Positions 33,501-41,232 of a stretch of DNA of 64,000 bases are shown in pieces. Under the pieces are notes generated by a model. The model ran no database searches and was not told the DNA's origin. It saw only the letters and a list, made by a program, of their open reading frames with translations. Position numbers and translations under genes: made by a program. The stretch covers positions 80,955,163-81,019,162 of the forward strand of contig NC_089795.1 of NCBI RefSeq assembly GCF_040412425.1. Direction: 5' to 3'. The DNA is from Macrobrachium rosenbergii. Taxonomy: Eukaryota > Arthropoda > Malacostraca > Decapoda > Palaemonidae. Positions within the stretch are counted from its first letter, which is position 1. Each line of letters opens with the position of its first letter.

Positions 33501-36018
33501 ACAGTCTTATCTTTCGTCTTTAGTTAAAAATTTATGCACGTACCTAAAAATGAGACATCTTTTATTATATAAAGTAGATGTTTAACTAATAATAGATTAT
33601 TATGACATGGTACAGTAGTTACAACTTTAGACTTATTTTTTGTGTAGACACTCCTCTACTTACGAACGAGTTACGTTCTGAATGGCTTTTCATATCTTGA
33701 TCTGTTCGTTAGTCCAATTTGACATACTCAGTCAATACAAGTGCTATATATGTTGTACTGTATTTTATAAAGTATTTTATTAATACAAATGATATTTAAA
33801 ACCTAAATACATACATTAACTACATTAAGCAAATTATGATAATACAGTAAAATACAATTTTAATATACGGTCACGTTTGTTCGTAACTCTGAAAGTTCGT
33901 AAGTAGAGGAGTGTCTTATCAGTTGGGTTGGTAGATGATGAGTTATTCTATGCTGCATGGTATAGAGTTCTTGAAATCTCTAAAACACTAAAGAGGGCTC
34001 ATTTTTAAATATTAATGTAGAAGTTAAAAATAATTAATTTTTGACAAACATGTATAAAAGTAAAACTCCTGATTTATATATGCATGTTTTTAAATGTTTC
34101 ATAATTTGATTGATTTATTTATTCAGTTAAATATTTACTAGATTGTCAGGTTTAGAAATATTTTGCTTCAGTCTTCCAGGTGCCACCTAAATGAACCTCT
34201 GGGCATTAAAAGTAGGCATTTTGATGGATGGTTTTACTTGCCAGCCATGGTCTTGATAATGGAATACTATAAAATGGCTGACAGTAATACAAAAAACTGA
34301 GAGGAATGAAAAGAAAGGGAATACTAACCTTGATTTTTCCCTTTGTCAAGTTACTGTGAGGCTTAATAATACTCGGTTAACAATTAACTACATTTACTTG
34401 ACAAATAATAACAATAATTCACAAAAGAGTTATGCAATTGGCACATGTTAATACATTATATGAAATGAAATTTTTAATATTCAGCGGTGCCGTAGAGGTA
34501 AAAATACCTTGTCTCATCACACGTGGAGCACAGAGGGTGACAGCGCACGAGCTGAGGTGATCCCATGCCACACACAATAAAAACATCCCTCTAAAAGAGA
34601 GGTGGCGAATTATTAACTATATGAAAGCATGAATTAAGGCCGTAAATATATATCATCGAGCTATCCTAGCTCACTACAGTATCACGCCCAGTCGTGAAGA
34701 GGTGCTCTAAACAATCGGGTGGTACGCCAGTTGTCACAGCCAGTCAAAAGACACTTTAGAACGGTCCTTATCTGAAACAACTGAGCATGCCAGGAGTGGG
34801 AGGAGGCTTTGGCGTTGAAGAAATTATAGGGTCTAAGGTGGGACATACGGTGACAAGGGAGAGAGATACATGTGAGAGGCCACGAGGCAATATGTTAAGT
34901 TTTCTTGATAAAAAGTAAGGAAAATGGACTGTTGAATCCCTGTGTAAGTTTTAGACTCACCCTGGGTATAAAAAATTACCACTCCTTCAAAAGATGGCAC
35001 CGGCTGCACCCATAATCCGAAAAGCAGAGATTGGGTAGAAGGAGGAGTAATTGAGAGAGAGGAATGCTCGATTGGATGCCAATGCACTCCCATGGCACTG
35101 TTCGGCCATCTTACATGAATTTGGTTCCTAGGTTAAGCCCAGTGTCTGTAAGAATGGGAAAGGAATTATATACAATTACATGCCCATCTTTCTTGCATAT
35201 AGTAGTCCCTCATGAACTTTTTTAATATACTCTCAAATATTACAAGGTAAGAGAGGTTGTAGCAGGGAAAATTGCTCAGCCTTAGTCTTCCAACCCACTA
35301 CTTCGTCCTAATCTCAGCCTACTTATACAGTATTCATAATTTTCAGGACTTTTTTTTTTTCATTCTTTTGTACATTTTACTTGAGTTTTGTAATATATTG
35401 TCATTCATTTTAGTATACTTGCTTGCATTTTTTCCTCTTTCCATAATATATTTATATATTCAAGAGATGTATTTTCAGAAAATATATTCAAGAGATGTAT
35501 TTTCAGAAAATCTTATGTTATATAACTATCTTCTGATACAGGGAATGGTATCAAATTTTAGAGTGTTGCCATTACTTAAGTGCTCAAGTACAACAGAATT
35601 CAAATGTCAAGTCTGCAACCGTTACCCTCCTGACAGGAGAAAGCCAGACTCCAACCACCAACTTCTCCCATTCGGGTCTTGCTAATGCTGCTGGTAAGTT
35701 CTTACTTCTTTATAAGAGTGCACTATAAGGATTTGCAAGTAACACTGTTAACACCTGCGAAAGGTCTGTTTCTTTATTTAAATGACCAAAATTGCTCATT
35801 TTTGTAGTTTTTTTTATTTTGAGGTTTGCAATGCAGTAACTTTAAAAGCACTGAGTAAACTGTGCAACAAAACTACTAACATTTTTACACTAATCTACAG
35901 TGTTAGCACATACAGTTTATTTAAATTATATTGTGTTGTATTATTTCCAGGTGCAGTTTTAGAAAACATTGAGGAGTTTATGCGCAAGTGGCAAAATTCT
36001 ACAAAAGGGCACAGCTGA
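20286..36018 (+). CDS. Smg5: SMG5, nonsense-mediated mRNA decay factor (16 exons, N-terminus missing)
   Basis: SMG5 (EST1 family) acts in the cytoplasm with SMG7. Its N-terminal 14-3-3-like domain binds phosphorylated UPF1 and recruits deadenylation/decapping and phosphatase activity in nonsense-mediated decay. Coding exons read: 20286-20508, 20985-21126, 23002-23153, 23303-23406, 26310-26511, 26790-27043, 27242-27384, 28327-28507, 28966-29120, 29547-29769, 30173-30363, 31418-31567, 31768-32041, 32212-32383, 35542-35693, 35951-36018. About 927 residues are visible; human SMG5 is about 1,016. Residues 1-400 hold the helical 14-3-3/TPR-like part (motifs EILWRKVYYE, HRCLTCLGDLTRY, FEGAEGNLKRL). 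A basic then acidic linker lies near 430-520. The PIN domain starts near 763 (YLVPDATVLINHL, IIIPQTVIDLLD, GARDAIRWLE), and the end (EEFMRKWQN) matches the family C-terminus. All junction phases agree except one frame slip in exon 6. The upstream exon with the start codon was not found. Identification rests on remembered family sequence, not a search. Confidence 0.93.
20985..21126 (+). CDS. Smg5: Smg5 exon 2
   Basis: Acceptor TATACAG, donor CCAA|GTAAGA, ends in phase 1. It encodes WVSNHLWSGVAYYHQLLHSV, matching the SMG5 helix that precedes the hydrophobic YQHLL segment. The open frame is invisible as a long ORF because the exon is short. Confidence 0.85.
21190..21562. mobile_element. Inverted-repeat (MITE-like) element in Smg5 intron 2
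   Basis: The left end GGCAGACCCTGGGTTACGTC mirrors the right end, whose reverse complement is GGCTGTCCCAAGGTTACGTC. The GGGTTACGTCA motif recurs inside. There is no transposase ORF. Confidence 0.6.
21563..23001. other. Rest of Smg5 intron 2, nothing further seen
   Basis: AT-rich intronic sequence without recognisable repeats or exons. Confidence 0.5.
23002..23153 (+). CDS. Smg5: Smg5 exon 3
   Basis: Acceptor TTCTCTAG, donor CTTCAG|GTTAGT; it completes the split Ser codon and ends in phase 0. The hallmark LHRCLTCLGDLTRYM segment of the SMG5/6/7 14-3-3-like domain is here, followed by SVRYYLQ, which continues into exon 4. Confidence 0.9.
23303..23406 (+). CDS. Smg5: Smg5 exon 4
   Basis: Acceptor ACCTTAG, donor CGAGC|GTGAGT, ends in phase 2. 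It encodes ALHYQPDSGLTHSNLATVYS followed by AVAHYLRA, a TPR-like helix pair equivalent to the ALSVAP...MYCYLRC stretch of vertebrate SMG5. Confidence 0.87.
23609..24569 (+). mobile_element. Degraded piggyBac-like element in Smg5 intron 4
   Basis: Termini CCTGTTAAAGCG and, as reverse complement of the right end, CCTGTTAAGCGCC are inverted repeats. They are flanked by TTAA (23605-23608) and TTAG (24570-24573), a near match to the TTAA target of piggyBac. Inside, a frame with several stops reads FVADRPNFQLRIKKIH and KETNRFANQFLDEMLTF, resembling the ETNRYA motif of piggyBac transposases. Most of the catalytic domain is deleted. Confidence 0.55.
24577..25265. repeat. Diverged direct repeat pair in Smg5 intron 4
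   Basis: The segment 24577-24730 (GATGCCATAAGGCCCCATTA, GTTTGCTTCAAATTTTTACC-like block, poly-T end) recurs at 25101-25265 with GCCATAAGACCCCATTATAA and the same order of blocks. A 31-T tract lies at 24722-24752. Confidence 0.6.
26310..26511 (+). CDS. Smg5: Smg5 exon 5
   Basis: Acceptor TTTTTCAG, donor GCGAGG|GTAAGT; phase 2 in, phase 0 out. It encodes FEGAEGNLKRLLDKSRAIYE, a family signature, then MFLHTVLTLVSHLINN. It is separated from exon 4 by a 2.9-kb intron carrying a broken piggyBac-like element. Confidence 0.9.
26790..27043 (+). CDS. Smg5: Smg5 exon 6 with an internal frame slip
   Basis: Acceptor TTTTTCCAG at 26789, donor ACAAG|GTAAAC. The first part reads LCQDVLVQLGKVLEADDD in the frame dictated by exon 5 and hits TGA at 26938. 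The second part (PFSLTPEAMVAVCAVLCICT) is in the next frame, which exon 7 requires. The upstream frame stays open past 26920, so the slip could lie anywhere up to the TGA. Exons 6 and 7 total 397 nt, one more than a multiple of three. A 52-nt cryptic intron (26856-26907) would restore the frame but is very short; a one-base insertion in the sequence or allele is simpler. Confidence 0.8.
27242..27384 (+). CDS. Smg5: Smg5 exon 7
   Basis: Acceptor CTTTTCAG, donor GAGAAG|GTTAGT; phase 1 in, phase 0 out. It encodes SMAQALLVSVLLTLITHVTS and RLEQRISLVDPSFL, matching the end of the helical repeat region (family AFTLALFSHLVNHV). Confidence 0.88.
27385..28326. other. Smg5 intron 7, no other feature
   Basis: AT-rich intron with an A18 run near 27831. 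No exon or repeat recognised. Confidence 0.5.
28327..28507 (+). CDS. Smg5: Smg5 exon 8 (basic linker)
   Basis: Acceptor TTTGAAG, donor CGATG|GTTAGT, ends in phase 1. It is Lys/Asp-rich, then carries a strongly basic patch (KKKMKNKRNNR, NLRRRRRLSGEG) resembling the Arg-run of vertebrate SMG5. It is probably disordered. A CT microsatellite follows 80 nt into the intron. Confidence 0.85.
28590..28654. repeat. (CT)n microsatellite in Smg5 intron 8
   Basis: About 32 CT units, 80 nt after the exon 8 donor. Followed by an open but unsupported ORF. Confidence 0.96.
28966..29120 (+). CDS. Smg5: Smg5 exon 9 (acidic linker)
   Basis: Acceptor AATGCAG, donor GATGAG|GTGAGA; phase 1 in, phase 0 out. Runs of Asp and Glu surround a short LDFSQLCCSEDD motif. 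This is the acidic counterpart of the basic patch in the preceding exon and is low-complexity by nature. Confidence 0.85.
29547..29769 (+). CDS. Smg5: Smg5 exon 10
   Basis: Acceptor TTTACAG, donor AATT|GTAAGC, ends in phase 1. It encodes QEGMLAAVFVACDWLKREDE and DSMWTATAKLLNLLRV, matching the family helices GLLPAVKVFLDWL and SLWNRLSVLLNLL before the PIN domain. The frame stays open about 100 nt past the donor, but the phase fits the next exon only at this donor. Confidence 0.9.
30173..30363 (+). CDS. Smg5: Smg5 exon 11
   Basis: Acceptor CATTTCAG, donor GAATTG|GTAAGA; phase 1 in, phase 0 out. It encodes TPLPEDLLLHTLIPTYHAST, equivalent to the SLLLPEDMALRNLPPLRAAH stretch of vertebrate SMG5. 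The intron that follows carries an 80-bp CT microsatellite. Confidence 0.87.
30488..30568. repeat. (CT)n microsatellite in Smg5 intron 11
   Basis: About 40 CT units, 125 nt after the exon 11 donor. Confidence 0.96.
31418..31567 (+). CDS. Smg5: Smg5 exon 12
   Basis: Acceptor TTAACAG, donor GATCAG|GTAAGA; 50 codons in phase 0 at both ends. It encodes VLLRVERLCKFGKEMSIRSD and VYSFSMEGVDND, linking the helical region to the PIN domain. Confidence 0.86.
31768..32041 (+). CDS. Smg5: Smg5 exon 13 (start of PIN domain)
   Basis: Acceptor CTCTCTCTAG, whose pyrimidine tract is a short CT microsatellite; donor AAACAG|GTATCA, ends in phase 1. After a helix (LEERTARRATLG) the PIN domain begins with LYLVPDATVLINHL, which keeps the first acidic residue of PIN nucleases, then MIIIPQT. 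Confidence 0.93.
32212..32383 (+). CDS. Smg5: Smg5 exon 14 (PIN domain)
   Basis: Acceptor TTTCCTCAG, donor GCATG|GTAAGT, ends in phase 2. It encodes VIDLLDQQKRESLGARDAIR, WLEIKFRHGSRFIRAQ and KYPKRKDKEAW, in close agreement with SMG5 PIN domains (family VIDGLDLLKKEHPGARDGIRYLE). Confidence 0.94.
32384..35541. other. Smg5 intron 14
   Basis: Contains the inverted-repeat element at 33646-33916, a GC-richer patch at about 34480-34830 that may be an unrecognised element, and a 28-bp tandem duplication near 35459-35514 close to the exon 15 acceptor. Confidence 0.5.
33646..33916. mobile_element. MITE-like inverted-repeat element
   Basis: Perfect 22-bp terminal inverted repeats start AGACACTCCTCTACTTACGA and face each other 271 bp apart. 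Subterminal copies of GTTACG are also inverted. Noncoding. Confidence 0.75.
35542..35693 (+). CDS. Smg5: Smg5 exon 15 (PIN domain end)
   Basis: Acceptor TGATACAG, donor GCTGCTG|GTAAGT; phase 2 in, phase 1 out. It encodes EWYQILECCHYLSAQVQQNS and SATVTLLTGES, equivalent to the family LYKILDSCKQL...VTIITGLP. The exon sits after a 3.2-kb intron containing an inverted-repeat element. Confidence 0.92.
35951..36018 (+). CDS. Smg5: Smg5 exon 16 with stop codon
   Basis: Acceptor ATTTCCAG; encodes VLENIEEFMRKWQNS and stops at TGA 36016-36018. Vertebrate SMG5 ends in the similar NVLDFYKQWKEIG. The exon runs 21 nt into the 3'UTR before a donor at 36040. Confidence 0.92.
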
Positions 36019-36402
36019 AGTCAACAGTTGAAATGAAAGGTAAGTACATTGAATAATCAGTTTACAATGTAGTACAGTAACAGCATTATTTCTGTAGATA
36101 GAGAGAAAATACAAGGGAAAGAAGAATGAATTACTAAAAGGATTAGGAAATGAAGCCAAAAAAAATATAACACTTGTTAAAGAACTATACAGTCTTTCTT
36201 ACACACAAATATATAAATCAAAGGAAATCACACTTGCATACAGAAGTAAACTGATGCTAGGTAGTTTATAAGCTATACATCTCAGATACTGTATGTGTTG
36301 CTGCTGTATCTGTGAGGAACCAGGGTTTCCAGGTCATCAGGTCATTTGACATGAGAGACCCCAGGTTTGTTCCATGCATGATCAAAGCACAGATTTTAAA
36401 AA

Positions 36403-36670
36403 TAATTTGTATTTTTCTTAACTAACAAACCTGTGGTCTTAACATTCAAGGCCCACCTCTAACCACCCCTCTGACAGTTTAACATGGGTTGGAAGAATAC
36501 TGGTACTTCCCAGCTTGGGTCAGTGGTTGTTCCACCTAACTCATGACAGGACAGATGCCACCAGTTTCTTGAATATACAATTCTGTTGAATTTTTTACCA
36601 GTTCCAGCTGGCACTAGCAGATTTATCCTAATGTTAAGACTGCAGGTTTGTTTATGAAAAATGCAAATTA
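36403..36670. mobile_element. MITE-like element in the Smg5 3'UTR intron
   Basis: Left arm TAATTTGTATTTTTCTTAAC..ACAAACCTGTGGTCTTAACATT pairs with the right arm (reverse complement TAATTTGCATTTTTCATAAA..CAAACCTGCAGTCTTAACATT). The arms are about 41 bp. It resembles a common decapod inverted-repeat family I recall. Confidence 0.7.
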
Positions 36671-37385
36671 CTTTGAAAATTTATGATTTTTGGTCCTGTA
36701 GAACTTAACATGTCTAAAGGTCTGGTCATTTTGTTGAGTATTCATGCTATAAAATGAATGGCACTAGCTGGTTATTTTTCAGCATGACCGTAATGAAAGT
36801 ATTTGCATGGGTTTTGGGAAATTTACATTGTGTTGCAACTGTCTTTTCAAAGCATAGCTGTAATGATTGGAAAGAAGTACAGTACTACTGTATATATACA
36901 CACATTTCTAGTTGATGAGAGTTTCACTTTTTTTTCCCCCTTTGCATTTGAAAATTAATGCAAATTTTTTTTACTTTTGAGTTAGACGTTAAACAATTAT
37001 TTCCCAAGTAGCCAAATACTAAAAGGGTTTGGAAATTATACTGTATTACAAAAATTAAAACTAACACCAGAAACATTCACATCAAAATCTGTTAGGGAGC
37101 TGTTTATGTATGTAGGTTTCTTTCTCATGTATCCAGTAGACAGTGGTTAACCCATTACAGTCCACATTGTTTAATAATAGAGGAGAAAAATGGGAAACAG
37201 TTTTTGGGTTGGGGCAAAAATGAATATTTGTCGATTATAGGGGTGCTCACTAAACCTTAACCAGATTGCTGCAGCCTACCACACTGTTGTCCCCTTGCAA
37301 CATAACTTGGCTTATAAATCACAAGAGAAACATTGTTTGCTTAAGTACCTTGGTTATACTCTCCAAAAGGAATGGGCACCCCTTT

Positions 37386-37386
37386 A

Positions 37387-37426
<40 letters not shown>

Positions 37427-37428
37427 TA
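37386..37428. repeat. A-tract followed by (TA)n
   Basis: About 18 A then about 12 TA units, within the Smg5 3'UTR intron. Confidence 0.9.
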
Positions 37429-39721
37429 CATACATTACACCTTAATCCTTTTTCTATTCCTGTGTGAGTTGCAAAGCAAGATGAACAGATTAGTGTGTGT
37501 GTCATGTTTTCCAAGGTTTAGGCTTAAATTTATCTTGCCCTTTAATAAAAATGAACTGTGTATAAATGTTAGGTTTTTCTGGAATGAGGTTAATTGCTAA
37601 ATTTGGAAGTTGATAAGCATTACTTAGTTCATAGCTTGTAGCCAAGTTGATACATTTTATGGTTTTAAGCACTTGTGAGGTAGACTGGCTTCCCCTTATA
37701 TCAGGCAGTTTGACTTGCTTGGTGTATTAACTCTTTTAACATGAATAACTTCCATATATTAGTTTGTGAGTAGTATATTTATGCCCCTAAAAGTTGTGTA
37801 AACATGGTACTTGCTAAATCAGTTTTTTAACAGTAATTTTGCATATTCTGTTTTATGGAAAGAAACTAAAATATGAATTGTCCCCCCATTCTTACCTCTG
37901 GTGTTTTGTTATTACTGAAAACTTTCATGAGTTTTCCTGTTTACTTTTTCTTTTGCCAAAATGTAATCTGGTCTTTTCAGTATGATAAGAAATTAGGCTT
38001 TATTTGATCTCTGTTATTCAATTTTATACTTTAGGAGACATTTTAAAATTGACTGCAATCCTTTTGTTTCAGGACTACTCCTAATTCAGTCACCCCCTGA
38101 ATGTTCCACATCAATAAAAAAAGGCCCTGGGCGCACTTCATTGGCTTATGCGTCTACCAGCGCCTCCTGTTCAGTCGTTTCAAGTGTATGAATTGACAGT
38201 GTGCATGACAGGAAACCACACACTATCTACAGCTCAGTGGCAGTGAAGATGGAGAACTATCTTACTGGTCATGAAGTGACTGGACAAGCCAGCAGTCATG
38301 GATTGTGTGGTATAGCCTAGTCCTCAACTAGAGCTGTGAATGTGTGTGTATTGGAAGGGAAAGATGGGGCTCTCTCCACCCCCAAAGGATCTTTGAACAT
38401 CAAAAATATATTTTTTTTTTTTAATCTTGAATCTTCATGAAACAATTTTATTTTCCCATACAATAATTCAAATATCTGACATGTAAACTCATGTTTACAC
38501 AACATTTTTGGACTAAGATTTAAGATATAGGTAGAACTTTATGCTCTAGCAAACTTTATCATAACCTGTTTTTTTTTTTTTTCTTCTTCATACTAGCAGT
38601 GGTAGCTTTTGAAATTAAACTCATAAGAGCCACAGGTGGACAGTATGATTCAAGTTTCTATTCACTGGGAACATTGACGTTGTAACTCTTGACATACAAA
38701 AATAAATTGACAAGTTGCATTTAGAAATTCAGTTTAGTTTGTTTTGACCTGCAATATTCCAATGCAAGTTCAATTTGGAAATTTTTGTGTATGGTGGTTA
38801 ATTTATTTCAAAGTCTCCTTAAAAATATTTTTTTTTATGTTCTGCATAACTAAAAACAGGGGTCATAAAGATTTTCAGCAAAATTTAACTCTGTAAACTG
38901 ATATTTTACCAGGAGTACATAATAAAGCAAGCATGTGTGCATCTAATGTGTTCATTTATTGCCTTTAAAAGTATAGCTCACTGGACATCAATCACATTCA
39001 TTGCAATCTCAACCTGTGCTTGCAGGTGCTCTTGTACTGACATGCATAAACAATACAATGTTCTATAACTAAGCAAATGTGGTTGTCCCACATAATTTTA
39101 AAATACTGTAATATCCTTAAGTCACTATACAATGCAAAAGTTCATGAAATGTAACTAATATTATATGTTAAGTTTTTCAGTTGCCTGTGCAGCATACTCT
39201 ACTACACAGAAATACATATTTATGCCAAATACTCTACTGCACAGAAATACAAATTTACTGTTAAATTTTGAAGACTAAACCTGGTAATTTGGAGCCAAAA
39301 CTAACAATGAATAGTAAGATAACTGGTATAATTGTAAACAATACTGAATGTACTCTGCTCCTTTCTCCATCCTCATCAACATTCCAATCCTGTAGGTTTA
39401 TTGGACTCAATGATCAGTCAACAGTAGGTACCAAGCCTGGCTATAATTGGGTGGGTTGAGTTTGTCATTAAGAGTATACAAAACATGGGAAAAAAAAAAC
39501 ATCTCCAGCTCCAAGACTGAATGAGTTGAAAGCAAAAATATGGCTCCAAGATACTTAGCAGCCTTTAAGCACTGAGGTCTTTTAAAAGAATCCCAAGAAA
39601 GATTAAAATATAAGCTCATTACAACAAATGAGCAATAGAACTGTGAAACAAAAGATGGGGAAAAGCACATGGTGAAAATGATAGATGACAATATATTTGT
39701 TGTGTTAAGCAGCTGTTTTTA

Positions 39722-40014
39722 GGTAGCTGGCACACAATCCATGGGTACCGACAGAGAAGTTGAATTCTGGGGGGAATGCCAGTGAAACGAGCAAAAAGGT
39801 GAGCATATTGTCAAGGAGTATATGGCTGAAGACAGTAGTTGGCCTAAAAAATAATCCATGGGTACTGACAGAGAAAGTTGAATTCTGGGGGAATGGCAGC
39901 GAGACAAGCAAAATAGATAAGCATATTGTCAAGGATTATATGGCTGAAGATACAAGTTGGCCTAATAAATACTGTCAAGGATTATATGGCTGAAGATACA
40001 AGTTGGCCTAATAA
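39722..40014. repeat. Tandem duplication between the convergent genes
   Basis: A unit of about 120 bp with CCATGGGTAC, GTTGAATTCTGGGGG, CATATTGTCAAGGA and TATATGGCTGAAGA occurs twice. A 46-bp piece (ACTGTCAAGGATTATATGGC...) is added a third time. Confidence 0.85.
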
Positions 40015-40059
40015 ATAAATACAATGTTTTAAGATTGCCTTATAAAAGAAGGTAATGCA

Positions 40060-40065
40060 TTTATT
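40060..40065 (-). terminator. Poly(A) signal of the mucin-like gene
   Basis: This is the first AATAAA on the minus strand after the stop at 41233. It implies a 3'UTR of about 1.15 kb ending near 40.04 kb, roughly 1.1 kb from the end of the convergent Smg5 transcript. Confidence 0.45.
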
Positions 40066-41232
40066 TTTGGTTTAACCGGTTACAATCTGAGGAGGAAAAG
40101 CATGACTCTGGGAAACACTAGAGGAAAAGCATGACTTTCTGGGAAACACTATCAGATGAAGGGCTAAAATGGTGTAGTCAGATCACATGCTGATGGGAAG
40201 AGATCTGAATTGCCACACTTGGTTTTGAGGAGGTACAGAGTAGAAACAGGTTAACTGGAAAGAGAGGCTTAATGAGTACAAAACAGCTTCATTGGAAAGA
40301 TAGGCTGCATCAGAACATTGCCAAGAATTGACATACATGCTTTTTACGATGCAACATACACATAGCCTAGAAGAAGAAAAGGGAAGGGGGCAGGGAAGTT
40401 CCTTAACTATTTAAAAAGCCAAGAAGCCAACTTATGGTGAAACATGATAAGCAACAAAGAAAACATAGGGCTATTATATTGGGTGAAGCTTGCCTAACAA
40501 AACAGATTGCTGCAAGCTAAAGTGATAGTGAGGGATAGAAAGTTATGAAAGAGAGCTAGTCAAAAGAATGAAAACATGGAAAATCAAAAAGGAATAAAAC
40601 ACAACCAACAGCAAATTAAGCCTCAAGAAGTGGTCGGTGGCAATCGCTGAAAAAAGCATACAAAATGTTGCTGTAAAAGTATCCATAAGGCCATCTGAGA
40701 AGGGGTGCAGAGGGAGAGAGAGAGAGACTGATGCAATGAATACACAAGGCAACTGAAGAGACGAGGAAAGCATGGATTCATTTTTTAAAACTCATTCAAG
40801 TCTATATAGGTGTTATATTAAATGAGTCTATATAGGTGTTATATTTTTAAGTTCAATATGCCCTTACCAAGAAACTCAACCAGCCTAAAACGATACAAAG
40901 CTGAAAAGCAGGTGGCAAATGATAACAGCGACAACCAGTGGGTGGAGGAAAATCAATGGTGTCTTATCTAATAGAATGAAGATCATCTGTGGTATGAGAG
41001 ATAATGGACAGAGATGCCTCTGATATCAAAGCTAAAGGTCTGAGCAATTTCTGAGGCATCAATGCTAAAGCAGTCTGAGTGGTACCCGTGGTATCAAAGC
41101 TTATATAATGAGGTGCATCTGGAGCCAAAGCTAGTCATCTGAGAGGCATCAAGGCTTGTGGACAAACATTATGTATCATAGATGGAAATGTTAGGTGGAT
41201 CTTGTTATGGTAACAAACCTAGTAGACTTGGG

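Larger units (their letters stand above)
36019..38945 (+). other. Smg5: Smg5 3'UTR with intron and poly(A) signals
   Basis: After the stop, 21 nt of UTR (36019-36039) end at AAAG|GTAAGT. A 2.0-kb intron follows, ending at TTTGTTTCAG (38072), and the UTR resumes at 38073. AATAAA occurs at 38113, 38701 and 38921. The last is followed by a GT-rich stretch (GCATGTGTGC) and is the best poly(A) candidate, placing cleavage near 38.94 kb. The intron and the end point are inferred from motifs only. Confidence 0.55.
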
